Shown one piece after another: positions 1-8,233 of a stretch of DNA of 64,000 nt (position 1 is the first letter of the stretch; each line of letters opens with the position of its first letter). The translations under genes were made by a program, and so were the position numbers. The notes under the pieces were generated by a model that searched no databases, was not told the origin of the DNA, and saw only the letters and a program-made list of their open reading frames with translations. Source of the stretch: Halopseudomonas maritima (lineage in GTDB: Bacteria > Pseudomonadota > Gammaproteobacteria > Pseudomonadales > Pseudomonadaceae); contig NZ_CP079801.1 of assembly GCF_021545785.1 (NCBI RefSeq), positions 3,096,001 through 3,160,000 of the forward strand. Reading direction: 5' to 3'.

Positions 1-706
1 AGGGGAACTGGACTTCCATGCCGACCGACTTGCCGATCCAGTTGCGCTGCATGGTCTTGACCTGTTCAGGCCAGCCGGTCAGCTCATCCAGCGAGCTCAG
101 CAGCTCGTCGGCGTAGTTGGTGATCGCGAAGTAGTACATCGGGATTTCGCGCTTCTCGATGACTGCGCCACTGCGCCAGCCCTTGCCGTCGATTACCTGC
201 TCGTTGGCCAGTACGGTCTGATCGACCGGGTCCCAGTTCACGGTACCGTTTTTGCGGTAGATGATGCCTTTCTCGAACAGGCGGGTGAACAGCCACTGCT
301 CCCAGCGGTAGTAGTCGGGTTTGCAGGTGGCGATTTCTCGCGTCCAGTCGATGGCCAGCCCCAGGCTTTTCAGCTGGGTGCGCATGTAATCGATGTTGGA
401 GTAGGTCCAGGCGGCCGGAGCGACCTTATTGTTCATCGCGGCGTTTTCCGCCGGCATGCCGAAGGCGTCCCAGCCCATGGGCTGCAGTACGTTCTTGCCC
501 TGCATCCGCTGGTAGCGAGCGATCACGTCACCGATGGTGTAGTTGCGCACATGTCCCATGTGTAGCTTGCCGCTGGGGTACGGAAACATCGACAGGCAGT
601 AGTAGGTGTCCTGACCAGGGGTTTCGCTGACCTTGAAGGCCTCGGCGTTATCCCAGTCAGCCTGGGCGGCGGCTTCTATCTCACTCGGTGAATACTGTTC
701 TTGCAT
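1..706 (-). CDS. leuS: Leucyl-tRNA synthetase, N-terminal part (runs off the window)
   Basis: Class I aminoacyl-tRNA synthetase that charges tRNA-Leu in the cytoplasm. Reading the minus strand from the ATG at 706 gives a product starting MQEQYSPSEIEAAAQ. It contains the HIGH-type ATP-binding signature in the form FPYPSGKLHMGHVRNY, followed by the typical MGWDAFGMPAENAA segment. Only about 235 of the usual 860-870 residues lie inside the window. The divergent neighbour at 888 leaves about 180 bases for both promoters. The position next to lnt-ybeX-ybeY-ybeZ is conserved in Pseudomonas. Confidence 0.96.
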   Translation of the reverse strand, partial: MQEQYSPSEIEAAAQADWDNAEAFKVSETPGQDTYYCLSMFPYPSGKLHMGHVRNYTIGDVIARYQRMQGKNVLQPMGWDAFGMPAENAAMNNKVAPAAWTYSNIDYMRTQLKSLGLAIDWTREIATCKPDYYRWEQWLFTRLFEKGIIYRKNGTVNWDPVDQTVLANEQVIDGKGWRSGAVIEKREIPMYYFAITNYADELLSSLDELTGWPEQVKTMQRNWIGKSVGMEVQFP

Positions 707-887
707 GGCGTGGGTCTGGTGACTCGTACAGAGGAAAAAGGAATGGGGCAGGATACACCACCCGGCGCCCCTCAGGTAGTCGCTGTGCCATTCGTCGTCG
801 GGCGGTTAGCAAGCGTGTTGGGGCGTCTATTCTCTAGGAAAGCCCGCGCCCTACTGGTACGGGCAAATCCGCTCGGGAGGTGACAGC

Positions 888-1145
888 ATGTGTGCAGGAA
901 TATCAGAGACGCTGGTCAGTCATTCTGCCGACAGTGGCTATAGCCGCTTGCTGCGACGCTTGGATCAGGCTCTGGATATGGCGCACACGCGGCAGTGGAT
1001 GGGCGGTAACGCAGAGTTGCCGCCGGAGCTGGAGCTCAAGGGTCTGAGTGAGGCCGACCTGGCGCTACTGCAACAGATACTCTGTGCGCTGGCAGAGCGC
1101 ACACCTTTACCGGGTCTGGCGCCGCCGCAGGACACACGGCACTAG
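888..1145 (+). CDS. Small conserved-looking hypothetical protein (85 aa)
   Basis: I do not recognise a family. The 85-residue product is soluble-looking, acidic and leucine-rich (for example LPPELELKGLSEADLALL), with no signal peptide or membrane segment. The ATG at 888 is preceded by a strong ribosome binding site, GGGAGG at 875-880, which is the main reason to accept it. It sits where Pseudomonas genomes carry one or two small hypothetical genes between leuS and lnt. Its 3' end overlaps the convergent 3' end of lnt by 39 bases. Confidence 0.6.
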   Translation: MCAGISETLVSHSADSGYSRLLRRLDQALDMAHTRQWMGGNAELPPELELKGLSEADLALLQQILCALAERTPLPGLAPPQDTRH

Positions 1146-2627
1146 CACCAGCAGCGCCAGGGCAATCAGCGGCCAGCTGCGCCAGCGCAGGTAGGGCGTC
1201 AGGCCGGTCATGGGTTGCACTTCACCGATCAGCACATCTTGCTGGAATTGCGGAATGCGCTGGCGAATGCTACCGCGCGGATCAATCAGCGCGGTGACGC
1301 CGTTGTTGGTCGCGCGAATCATCCAGCGCTGGGCTTCCAGGGCGCGCATCTGCGCCATTTGCAGGTGCTGCAGCGGGCCAATCGAGGAACCAAACCAGCT
1401 GTCGTTGCTGATGGTGATCAGCAGCTCGCTCTGGGCGGCCAGCCTGGCGGCAAAGTCAGGGTAGACGGCCTCATAGCAGATCAGCGGTGCCAGAGCATAA
1501 CCTGCTGCCTGCAGTGGCAGCTGATCGGCCGGGCCGCGGCTGAAGCTGGACATGGGCAGGTCAAAAAAGTCGATCAGCCCGCGCAGTAGCTCTTCCAATG
1601 GCACGTACTCGCCGAAGGGGACCAGCTTCTGTTTCATGTACTGGCTGCGTGGCTCGCTGCCACCAACCATGATGCCGTTGTAGATGCGCAGGCCATCGGC
1701 ATCCTGGGTGTCGATCGGGATGCCGGTTATCAGGGTGCGTCCTTCCTCGGCCAGATTGGCGGCGATGCCATCGACAAAATACGCTCCCTGGCTTTGCAGG
1801 ACAGGTATGGCGGTTTCCGGCCACACCACCAGGTCGGTCGCTGGCTGAGCGTAGGTCAGGTCGCGATACAGCTCCAGCGTGCGGGTAATGTAGGCCGGGT
1901 CCCACTTGTTGGACTGGGCGATATTGGCCTGCACCAGGTTGACGCTCAGGCGCTTGCCGGTTGGCTGCGTCCAGTCGATGTAGGACAGCAACAGGCCGCC
2001 GCCCCAGATAGCGCCAAATAGCAGCGCCGCGCCGAGCAGCTGCAGCGGCTTGCGCGCCAGGCGCCACTCGCTCAGCAGGCAAGCCATGAACACCGATAGC
2101 ACGCCCAGCAGCCAAACGCCGCCGATCGGCGCCCAGCCGGCCAGCCAGGTCTGGCTGTGGGCGTAACCGTGATACAGCCAGGGGAAGCCGGTCAGGAACC
2201 AGGCGCGGAACATTTCCTGAGCAAACCACAGTAATGCAAAGCTCAGGCTGCCGCTCCAGGCGCCCTGTGGGCGAATAAAGCGTGCCCAGACCCAGGTCAT
2301 CAGAGCAAAGAAGCAGGCCAGGCCCAGCTCCAGGCCGCCAGTCAGGAAGGCAGCCAGCGGCGGGGAGGCATTGCCGTGCAGGTGAATGCTGATATAGATC
2401 CAGGACACGCCAGAGACAAAGAGCCCCAGCCCCCAGGCGCCGCCGCGTAACGCTGCCTGCCCGGGCGTAACCTCCTTTAACCCCTGATAGAGCAGGGCCA
2501 CCGAGAGCATGCCCAGCGGCCAAAGGTTATAGGGCGCGAAGGACAGGGTGCTGAGCGCGCCCGCGACCAGGGCGATCAGGTGGCCGATAAGGCCGGGGCC
2601 GCGCAGGCGGCTCAGCAGGGCGTGCAT
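1107..2627 (-). CDS. lnt: Apolipoprotein N-acyltransferase
   Basis: Inner-membrane enzyme that adds the third acyl chain to the N-terminal cysteine of lipoproteins. The 506-residue product has an N-terminal half of hydrophobic helices and a C-terminal nitrilase-like domain from about residue 225. The catalytic triad is visible: Glu271 in VVWPETAIP, Lys332 just before LVPFGEYVP, and Cys384 in PLICYEAVYP, matching E267/K335/C387 of the E. coli enzyme. The ATG is preceded by AAGGAA. It lies 24 bases downstream of ybeX, as in most gammaproteobacteria, so it is probably co-transcribed. The window encodes several lipoproteins that would be substrates. Confidence 0.97.
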   Translation of the reverse strand: MHALLSRLRGPGLIGHLIALVAGALSTLSFAPYNLWPLGMLSVALLYQGLKEVTPGQAALRGGAWGLGLFVSGVSWIYISIHLHGNASPPLAAFLTGGLELGLACFFALMTWVWARFIRPQGAWSGSLSFALLWFAQEMFRAWFLTGFPWLYHGYAHSQTWLAGWAPIGGVWLLGVLSVFMACLLSEWRLARKPLQLLGAALLFGAIWGGGLLLSYIDWTQPTGKRLSVNLVQANIAQSNKWDPAYITRTLELYRDLTYAQPATDLVVWPETAIPVLQSQGAYFVDGIAANLAEEGRTLITGIPIDTQDADGLRIYNGIMVGGSEPRSQYMKQKLVPFGEYVPLEELLRGLIDFFDLPMSSFSRGPADQLPLQAAGYALAPLICYEAVYPDFAARLAAQSELLITISNDSWFGSSIGPLQHLQMAQMRALEAQRWMIRATNNGVTALIDPRGSIRQRIPQFQQDVLIGEVQPMTGLTPYLRWRSWPLIALALLVLVPCVLRRRQTR

Positions 2628-2651
2628 GGGGTGTTCCTTATCGCGATGGAC

Positions 2652-3491
2652 TCAGCGGTTGACCAGGGTAACGCGCAGCAAGTGGACGCGCCGGCTGTCA
2701 GCATTCAACACGCGCACGCGGAAGCCGTCCAGCTCGACGACCTCGTTGCGCTTGGGCAGGTGGCCGAACGCATTCATCACCAGGCCGCCAACCGTATCAA
2801 ACTCTTCGTCGGGGAAGCTGGTGTCAAAGTGCTCGTTGAATTCATCGATCGGGGTCAGGCCCTTGACCAGATAGTCGCCGCTGGGCAGCGGTTTGATCTG
2901 GCTGTCTTCATCGACATCGTGCTCGTCTTCGATGTCACCGACGATCTGCTCCAGCACGTCTTCGATGGTCACCAGGCCGGCAACGCCGCCGTATTCGTCG
3001 ATGACTACGGCCATGTGGTTGCGGGTGGCGCGAAACTCTTTCAGCAGTACATTCAGGCGCTTGGATTCGGGCACAAAGGTGGCCGGGCGCAGAATGTCCT
3101 TGATGTTGAAGCGTTCGGTGTTTTCTTCCAGCAGCAGCGGCAGCAGGTCTTTGGCCAGCAGTATGCCGAGCACGTCGTCGATGCTCTCGCCGATGACCGG
3201 AAAGCGCGAGTGCGCTGCCTCGATCACCGCCGGCAGGAATTCACGCGGGCTTTGGGTTGCCTTGATGGTGGTCATCTGCGAGCGCGGCACCATAATGTCA
3301 CGGACCTGCATGTCCGAGACCTGCAGTGCACCCTCGATGATCGACAGGGCCTCAATGTCCAGGACCTCGTTGCTGTGCGCCTCGCGCAGCAGCTCGAGCA
3401 GTTCCTGGCGGTTTTTGGGTTCATGGACAAAAGCCTGGACTAGCTTATCCAGCCACGACTTATGCCCGTTGGTCGATCGATCTTCGCTCAT
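2652..3491 (-). CDS. ybeX: CorC/HlyC-type CBS-pair protein (YbeX)
   Basis: A 279-residue cytoplasmic protein with an N-terminal stretch ending in DIMVPRSQMTTI, a tandem CBS-domain pair (about residues 70-190, including FPVIGESIDDVLGILLAKDL and MAVVIDEYGGVAGLVTIEDV) and a C-terminal transporter-associated (CorC_HlyC) domain. CBS pairs of this family bind adenine nucleotides. CorC was linked to Mg/Co efflux, while YbeX has more recently been linked to ribosome metabolism; the operon with ybeY and ybeZ favours the latter. No membrane segment is seen, so this is the short soluble form. It lies 6 bases after the ybeY stop. Confidence 0.95.
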   Translation of the reverse strand: MSEDRSTNGHKSWLDKLVQAFVHEPKNRQELLELLREAHSNEVLDIEALSIIEGALQVSDMQVRDIMVPRSQMTTIKATQSPREFLPAVIEAAHSRFPVIGESIDDVLGILLAKDLLPLLLEENTERFNIKDILRPATFVPESKRLNVLLKEFRATRNHMAVVIDEYGGVAGLVTIEDVLEQIVGDIEDEHDVDEDSQIKPLPSGDYLVKGLTPIDEFNEHFDTSFPDEEFDTVGGLVMNAFGHLPKRNEVVELDGFRVRVLNADSRRVHLLRVTLVNR

Positions 3492-3497
3492 TGATCC

Positions 3498-3956
3498 TTA
3501 CTCATCATCGTCAAGATAGGGGTCGGCTATGCCGAGTTCTGCCAGCAATTCCCGTTCCAGGCTTTCCATTTCTTCGGCGTCATCGTCGTCGATGTGATCA
3601 TAGCCGAGCAAGTGCAGGCAGCCGTGGATAACCATGTGCGCCCAGTGGGCGAGCAGGGGTTTGTTCTGTTCGGCGGCCTCGCGGGCCACCACGGGGACGC
3701 AGATAACCAGATCGCCCAGTAGTGGCAAATCCAGTTCGGCAGGCAGGTCAGCGGGAAAGGACAACACGTTGGTCGCGTAATCCTTGCCGCGGTAGGTGTG
3801 ATTCAGCTGGCGGCCCTCATCGGCGTCCACCAGACGGATGGTCAGCTCTCGGTCGGTACCGGCACCCAATGCCAGCCCGACCCAGCGTATGAAGCTGTCG
3901 TCGTCAGGCTGATCAGCGGCGCCGGAGGCGCGCTGGATATCCAGCTCAATGCTCAT
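3498..3956 (-). CDS. ybeY: Endoribonuclease YbeY (16S rRNA maturation)
   Basis: Metal-dependent single-strand endoribonuclease needed for 16S rRNA 3' end maturation and ribosome quality control. The zinc motif H3xH5xH is present as HGCLHLLGYDH near residue 115. I place the start at the ATG at 3956 (MSIELDIQ), which overlaps the last 11 bases of ybeZ and gives 152 residues, close to the usual 150-155. The frame stays open further upstream, but that stretch lies inside ybeZ and encodes nothing family-like. The ybeZ-ybeY overlap suggests translational coupling. Confidence 0.96.
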   Translation of the reverse strand: MSIELDIQRASGAADQPDDDSFIRWVGLALGAGTDRELTIRLVDADEGRQLNHTYRGKDYATNVLSFPADLPAELDLPLLGDLVICVPVVAREAAEQNKPLLAHWAHMVIHGCLHLLGYDHIDDDDAEEMESLERELLAELGIADPYLDDDE

Positions 3957-4962
3957 CGCGGCGTTCTCGGCGGGCGCTTTCCTGCAACGCATCAAAGCGG
4001 TCATAGGCTTCGACAATGCGCTGTACCAGGGGATGACGCACCACGTCTTTGGACTGGAAGTGGGTAAAGCCGATGCCTTTGACGTCCTTGAGCACCTCGG
4101 TGACATGCGCCAGGCCAGAACGCGTGCCGCGCGGTAGATCGACCTGGGTGATGTCGCCAGTGATCACGGCGGTGGAGCCAAACCCGATGCGCGTGAGGAA
4201 CATCTTCATCTGTTCCAGCGTGGTGTTCTGCGACTCGTCCAGAATGATAAAGCTGTTGTTCAGCGTGCGGCCACGCATGTACGCCAGCGGCGCGATCTCG
4301 ATCACCTGCTTCTCGATCAGCTTGGTGACTTGCTCAAAGCCGAGCATCTCATACAGCGCGTCATACAGCGGGCGCAGATAGGGGTCGATCTTCTGGGCCA
4401 GATCGCCCGGCAAAAAGCCCAGCTTCTCGCCAGCTTCCACTGCCGGACGCACCAGCAGGATGCGGCGAATCTGTTCGCGCTCCAGCGCGTCGACCGCGCA
4501 GGCCACCGCCAGATAGGTTTTACCGGTGCCGGCCGGGCCGATACCAAAATTGATGTCGTGCTCCTGAATGGAGCGCACGTAACTTTGCTGGTTGGGGCCG
4601 CGTGGCTGGATGGTCATCTTGCGGGTGCGCAGAATCACCGGTTTCTGGTTGCTGCCGCTGTCGTCCAGGGTTTCACTCAGGCTCTGCAGCCCTGATTCCT
4701 GCAGATACAGATGTACGGTGTCCGGGCTCAAGGCGTCATTGTCGCGGGTTTCACGATACAGCTGACGCAATACCGCCTCGGCGGCGCGGGTCAGGGACTC
4801 GTCGCCAATCAGCTCGAAGTGGTTGCCGCGGTTGCGCACCTCGATGCCGAGACGTTGCTCGATTAGGCGGAGATTTTCATCGAACTGGCCGCAAAGGCTG
4901 GCGAAACGACGAGGATCGATAGGTTCGATGCTGAAACGATGGATGTGTGCGGATGCGTTCAA
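3946..4962 (-). CDS. ybeZ: PhoH family ATPase (YbeZ)
   Basis: Cytoplasmic PhoH-type NTPase of 338 residues that partners YbeY in rRNA processing. Walker A is GPAGTGKT at residues 142-149. Walker B is FIILDESQNTT, and the downstream RIGFGSTAVITGD segment is typical of PhoH. The N-terminal part (about residues 1-110) looks like the KH-like region seen in YbeZ proteins. It is the first gene of the ybeZ-ybeY-ybeX-lnt run. It is separated from miaB by a 211-base spacer holding a large imperfect palindrome, so it may have its own promoter. Confidence 0.95.
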   Translation of the reverse strand: MNASAHIHRFSIEPIDPRRFASLCGQFDENLRLIEQRLGIEVRNRGNHFELIGDESLTRAAEAVLRQLYRETRDNDALSPDTVHLYLQESGLQSLSETLDDSGSNQKPVILRTRKMTIQPRGPNQQSYVRSIQEHDINFGIGPAGTGKTYLAVACAVDALEREQIRRILLVRPAVEAGEKLGFLPGDLAQKIDPYLRPLYDALYEMLGFEQVTKLIEKQVIEIAPLAYMRGRTLNNSFIILDESQNTTLEQMKMFLTRIGFGSTAVITGDITQVDLPRGTRSGLAHVTEVLKDVKGIGFTHFQSKDVVRHPLVQRIVEAYDRFDALQESARRERRDEH

Positions 4963-5041
4963 AATGGTCCAGATGGCGCCGTGTGGCTAAAGGGCGTACA
5001 GCATAACGCCCGTTGGGCGGGAGGAAAAGCGTAAACAGCGT

Positions 5042-5166
5042 CGGCTGAAAGCTGGAGGCTTGAGGCTGGAAGGTAAAGGTAGGTCCAGTGGGTCAAGATA
5101 TGCGGCCGGTGTCAGCCGCATATAACCAGCCGCTTGCTCAGGTTCAAACTTTCCAGCCTTCAGCCG
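5042..5166. repeat. 125-bp imperfect palindrome between miaB and ybeZ
   Basis: Outer arms: 5042-5056 (CGGCTGAAAGCTGGA) pairs with 5152-5166 (TCCAGCCTTCAGCCG), one mismatch in 15. Inside lies a perfect 9-bp hairpin, ATATGCGGC (5098-5106) with GCCGCATAT (5115-5123) and an 8-base loop. The stretch 5050-5075 also contains a quasi-repeat of the unit AGGCTTG/AGGCTGG. There is no T run, so it is not a classical terminator. It resembles extragenic palindromic elements of pseudomonads, but whether it is repeated elsewhere cannot be judged here. Confidence 0.7.
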
Positions 5167-5173
5167 GCGGGGA

Positions 5174-6487
5174 TCACCCCGCCAACTCCCCTCTGAGCGA
5201 GTGCGGCAGCGCTTCGATGATGTTGACGTCGACAAACTGCCCGATCAGGCCGGGATTGCTGCAGCGGAAGTTGACGACGCGGTTGTGCTCGGTGCGGCCC
5301 TGCAGCATGCCCGGGTCCTTCTTGGAGAAGTCGCTGACCAGGATGCGCTGGGTGGTGCCGACCATGCGGCGGCTGTTCTCGAAGCCCTGCTGATTCAGGC
5401 GGGCCTGGAGGATTTGCAGGCGCTGCTTTTTCACGTTCATCGGCGTGTCGTCGTTTAGGTCGGCCGCCGGGGTGCCGGGGCGCGAGCTGTAGACGAAGGA
5501 ATAGGAGAAGTCGAAGCCCACATCCTCAACCAGCTTCATGGTCTGCTCGAAATCACGGTCGGTTTCGCCGGGGAAACCGATGATGAAGTCGGAGCTGAGG
5601 ATGATGTCCGGCACGGCTGCTTTCAGCTTGCGGATGCGCGACTTGTACTCTAGTGCGGTGTGGTTGCGCTTCATCGCCGCGAGTACCCGGTCGGAGCCGG
5701 ACTGTACGGGCAGGTGCAGGTATTTCACCAGCTTCGGAATCTCGGCGTGGGCCTGGATAATGGCGTCCGAGAACTCCAGTGGGTGGCTGGTGGTGTAGCG
5801 AATGCGTTCGATACCGTCGATGGCTGCTACTGCGTGCAGCAGGTCGGCAAAGTCGGTGCCGTCAAAGCGATAGCCGTTGACGTTTTGACCCAGCAGGGTG
5901 ACTTCCTTCACGCCGTTTTCGGCCAGGTGAACGATTTCGCTCAGCACATCGGCCAGCGGGCGGCTGACTTCTTCGCCGCGGGTGTAGGGCACCACGCAGA
6001 AACTGCAGTACTTGCTGCAGCCTTCCATGATCGAGACAAAGGCTGTGGGCCCATCCACGCGCGGCTCGGGCAGGGCGTCGAATTTTTCGATCTCGGGGAA
6101 GCTGACGTCTACCTGCGGCTGATGGGTGGTGCGCGCAGCGTCGATCATCTCGGGCAGGCGGTGCAGGGTCTGCGGGCCGAATACCACGTCTACGTAGGAA
6201 GCGCGGTCGCGGATGGCGGTGCCTTCCTGGCTGGCGACGCAGCCGCCAACGCCGATAATCAGCTCGGGATTCTTCTCTTTCAGCGGGCGCCAGCGTCCCA
6301 GTTCGGAAAAGACTTTTTCCTGCGCCTTCTCGCGGATCGAGCAGGTGTTGAGCAGAATGACATCCGCCTCGTCGGGGTTGTCGGTCAGCTCCATTGCCTG
6401 GTGGTCGCCGAGCAGGTCTGCCATGCGCGAGCTGTCATACTCGTTCATTTGGCAGCCGTGGGTCTGGATAAAGAGTTTCTTGGCCAT
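5174..6487 (-). CDS. miaB: tRNA-2-methylthio-N6-dimethylallyladenosine synthase
   Basis: Radical-SAM methylthiotransferase that modifies i6A37 of tRNAs. The 437-residue product starts at the ATG at 6487 (MAKKLFIQTHGCQMNEYDS). It shows the UPF0004 domain with cluster ligands Cys12, Cys49 and Cys83, the radical-SAM CxxxCxxC motif at Cys157, Cys161 and Cys164 (GCSKYCSFCVVPYTRGEE), and a C-terminal TRAM domain. An upstream in-frame extension to 6613 is possible on paper, but it overlaps the divergent promoter region and is not family-like. It faces away from the DUF1820 gene. Confidence 0.97.
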   Translation of the reverse strand: MAKKLFIQTHGCQMNEYDSSRMADLLGDHQAMELTDNPDEADVILLNTCSIREKAQEKVFSELGRWRPLKEKNPELIIGVGGCVASQEGTAIRDRASYVDVVFGPQTLHRLPEMIDAARTTHQPQVDVSFPEIEKFDALPEPRVDGPTAFVSIMEGCSKYCSFCVVPYTRGEEVSRPLADVLSEIVHLAENGVKEVTLLGQNVNGYRFDGTDFADLLHAVAAIDGIERIRYTTSHPLEFSDAIIQAHAEIPKLVKYLHLPVQSGSDRVLAAMKRNHTALEYKSRIRKLKAAVPDIILSSDFIIGFPGETDRDFEQTMKLVEDVGFDFSYSFVYSSRPGTPAADLNDDTPMNVKKQRLQILQARLNQQGFENSRRMVGTTQRILVSDFSKKDPGMLQGRTEHNRVVNFRCSNPGLIGQFVDVNIIEALPHSLRGELAG

Positions 6488-6542
6488 GGGAGTGTGCTGA
6501 GGGTGCTGGAAAAAGGGGCGATTATACACACAAGCGCCTGCC

Positions 6543-6570
6543 TTTGTTATGCCGGCCCCTGTGCTATGAT
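6543..6570 (+). promoter_or_regulatory. Candidate sigma-70 promoter for the DUF1820 gene
   Basis: TTTGTT at 6543-6548 and TATGAT at 6565-6570 are separated by 16 bases, ahead of the + strand gene at 6637. The region is also the divergent upstream region of miaB. Called from consensus similarity only. Confidence 0.35.
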
Positions 6571-6636
6571 GCGCGCCCGCCGAGCGGTCCTGCTCTGGCG
6601 TTCCTTCATGCATGTCAAGGTGTTGATCAAGCGGCC

Positions 6637-6966
6637 ATGAGTAAAGAACAGCAACCGGTCTTCCGAGTCATTTTTCAGAACCAGGGACAGGTTTTCGAGC
6701 TTTACGCCCAGCAGATCTTTCAGAGCGAGCTGTGGGGCTTCATGGAGATAGAAGAGCTGGTGTTTGGCGAACGCTCGCAGATGCTGGTCGATCCGGCAGA
6801 AGAGAAGCTCAAGAGTCAGTTCGAGGGCGTCAAGCGCAGCTTTATCCCGGTGCACTCGATTATTCGCATTGACGAAGTAGAGCGTGTCGGCACGGCCAAG
6901 ATCAGCGAGGCCAAGGGCGACGGCAATATCATGCACTTCCCGATGCCGCCGCGCAGCGATAGCTGA
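6637..6966 (+). CDS. DUF1820 family protein
   Basis: A 109-residue soluble protein (MSKEQQPVFRVIFQNQGQ...) that matches my memory of DUF1820, a small family found mainly in Pseudomonas and relatives and often located beside miaB as here. It is rich in charged residues, begins with a beta-rich segment (FRVIFQNQGQVFELYA) and carries a central acidic helix; no catalytic motif is visible. The ATG at 6637 is chosen because the family begins at the KxxPVFRVIF segment. Its function is unknown. It ends 6 bases before the convergent Sel1-like gene. Confidence 0.85.
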   Translation: MSKEQQPVFRVIFQNQGQVFELYAQQIFQSELWGFMEIEELVFGERSQMLVDPAEEKLKSQFEGVKRSFIPVHSIIRIDEVERVGTAKISEAKGDGNIMHFPMPPRSDS

Positions 6967-6972
6967 GCCTTG

Positions 6973-7557
6973 TCAGGGCGCCGAGTCTTGCTCGTCGTTC
7001 TGCTCTTCTTGCGGTGGCATCGCGCCACTGAGCTGCTCTTCGCGAATCTGCGCCAGGTAGTCACGGAACAGGGTGCCAAGCACGTGGTTGGCTACCTGCA
7101 TTTCCTGCTCGTTCATCTGCAGGGCCACCAGATCGGCCGCGTCCATGGCGTCGTTACTGCCGTTGACCGCCGACATCTTCAGAATGATGTAGGCCTGCGG
7201 CAGGTTGCGGGTTACCCCCTCGCCCTGAAAATGCATCATGCCCAGGCGGTATTGCGCTTGCGGCTGGCCCTGAATAGAGGCTTTCTCTAGCCAGTTCAGC
7301 GCATTGGCGTAGTTGCGCTCCACGCGCTCGCCACGGTAATACAGCTGCCCCAGCTCAAACTGTGCCCGCAGGTCTCCGTTGTTGGCAGCCTCTTCGCAAA
7401 CCTCGATAGCCAAGGCGAGGCTGTCATCGTCCACCCGCTGAAAGGCGCAGCGGTCCTGCGCACTGATCAACAATGGGTTGCCAGTCTGGGCCAGCAGAGG
7501 CGCGGCTGGCATAGCCAGCAGGCCGAACAGGGCTAGTTGCTTGAGCGGGCGGTGCAT
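6973..7557 (-). CDS. Sel1-like / tetratricopeptide repeat periplasmic protein
   Basis: A 194-residue product with a signal peptide (MHRPLKQLALFGLLAMPAAPLLAQ, cleavage after about residue 24) followed by two to three Sel1-type repeats. These are recognisable from AQFELGQLYYRGERVERNYANAL and AQYRLGMMHFQGEGVTRNLPQA. The C-terminus is Gln/Glu rich (PPQEEQNDEQD). Sel1 repeats mediate protein-protein contacts; the partner is unknown. I chose the ATG at 7557 because it begins the signal peptide; the frame extends upstream into the neighbouring gene. A similar TPR gene lies near hemL in P. aeruginosa, from memory. Confidence 0.85.
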   Translation of the reverse strand: MHRPLKQLALFGLLAMPAAPLLAQTGNPLLISAQDRCAFQRVDDDSLALAIEVCEEAANNGDLRAQFELGQLYYRGERVERNYANALNWLEKASIQGQPQAQYRLGMMHFQGEGVTRNLPQAYIILKMSAVNGSNDAMDAADLVALQMNEQEMQVANHVLGTLFRDYLAQIREEQLSGAMPPQEEQNDEQDSAP

Positions 7558-7564
7558 GGGCGAA

Positions 7565-8233
7565 TCAAAGTCTCGGCTTGGGATCTTCACTCGACGCCGC
7601 AGCGTCGGACGTGGGTCTATTGTGCGCCTGTTCGCCCAGCAGGCCAACCGCCAAAGCCGCGCCCAGTAACGCCGGATAAAGCGACAGCAGGGTGCCGTTG
7701 ACAGCAAAGAGGTCGGCCAAGGGCGTCGCGCCAGGTAACAGCAGCGGCGCCAGGGTGCCCGCTGCGCAGACCAGCGCCAGCGGCAGCGGACGGCGGTCAT
7801 TGCCCAGCACCCGCAGGCAAGCCAGCAGCATGACCCCAAGCGCGGCGCAGTTGATCAGCCACTGATAGCCGTGTAGTGCGTCCATGCGGCGTGACAGTTC
7901 AAATGCAGCCATTAGCCCCAGCAGGATGCGACCCCAAGTCGCTGGCTGCCAGCGCAGGCCAAACCCGAGGTACAGCGCGGCGAGACCAAGCAGTGGCAAG
8001 CTCAGGTTTTGCGCAGCCAACCCGAGAATGCGCTGGGTGTGCGCCAGCTTGCTGGTGCCGGGTAGCGCGCCAAGGCTTAGCAAGAGGCTGGCGCTGGCGG
8101 CCAAACCCAAGCCGAGCAGGGCGGCGGTGATGGCGCCGCGTGCGGGGACATCCAGCGGCGCGCGCTGACGCCAGAGCCAGACGCCAACGGCAATCAGCAA
8201 CAGCGTCAGCAGTACATGACCCAATGCGATCAT
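7565..8233 (-). CDS. Multi-pass inner membrane protein of unknown function
   Basis: A 222-residue, strongly hydrophobic product with about six or seven predicted membrane helices, including MIALGHVLLTLLLIAVGVWL at the N-terminus and LALVCAAGTLAPLLL late in the protein. The tail is short and polar (NRPTSDAAASSEDPKPRL). I recognise no family. Its ATG overlaps the hemL stop (ATGA), so it is probably translated with hemL. Confidence 0.75.
   Translation of the reverse strand: MIALGHVLLTLLLIAVGVWLWRQRAPLDVPARGAITAALLGLGLAASASLLLSLGALPGTSKLAHTQRILGLAAQNLSLPLLGLAALYLGFGLRWQPATWGRILLGLMAAFELSRRMDALHGYQWLINCAALGVMLLACLRVLGNDRRPLPLALVCAAGTLAPLLLPGATPLADLFAVNGTLLSLYPALLGAALAVGLLGEQAHNRPTSDAAASSEDPKPRL

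Noticed and set aside
5660..6640. 326-codon plus-strand frame opposite miaB
   Set aside because: Antisense shadow; miaB has all its cluster cysteines and motifs.
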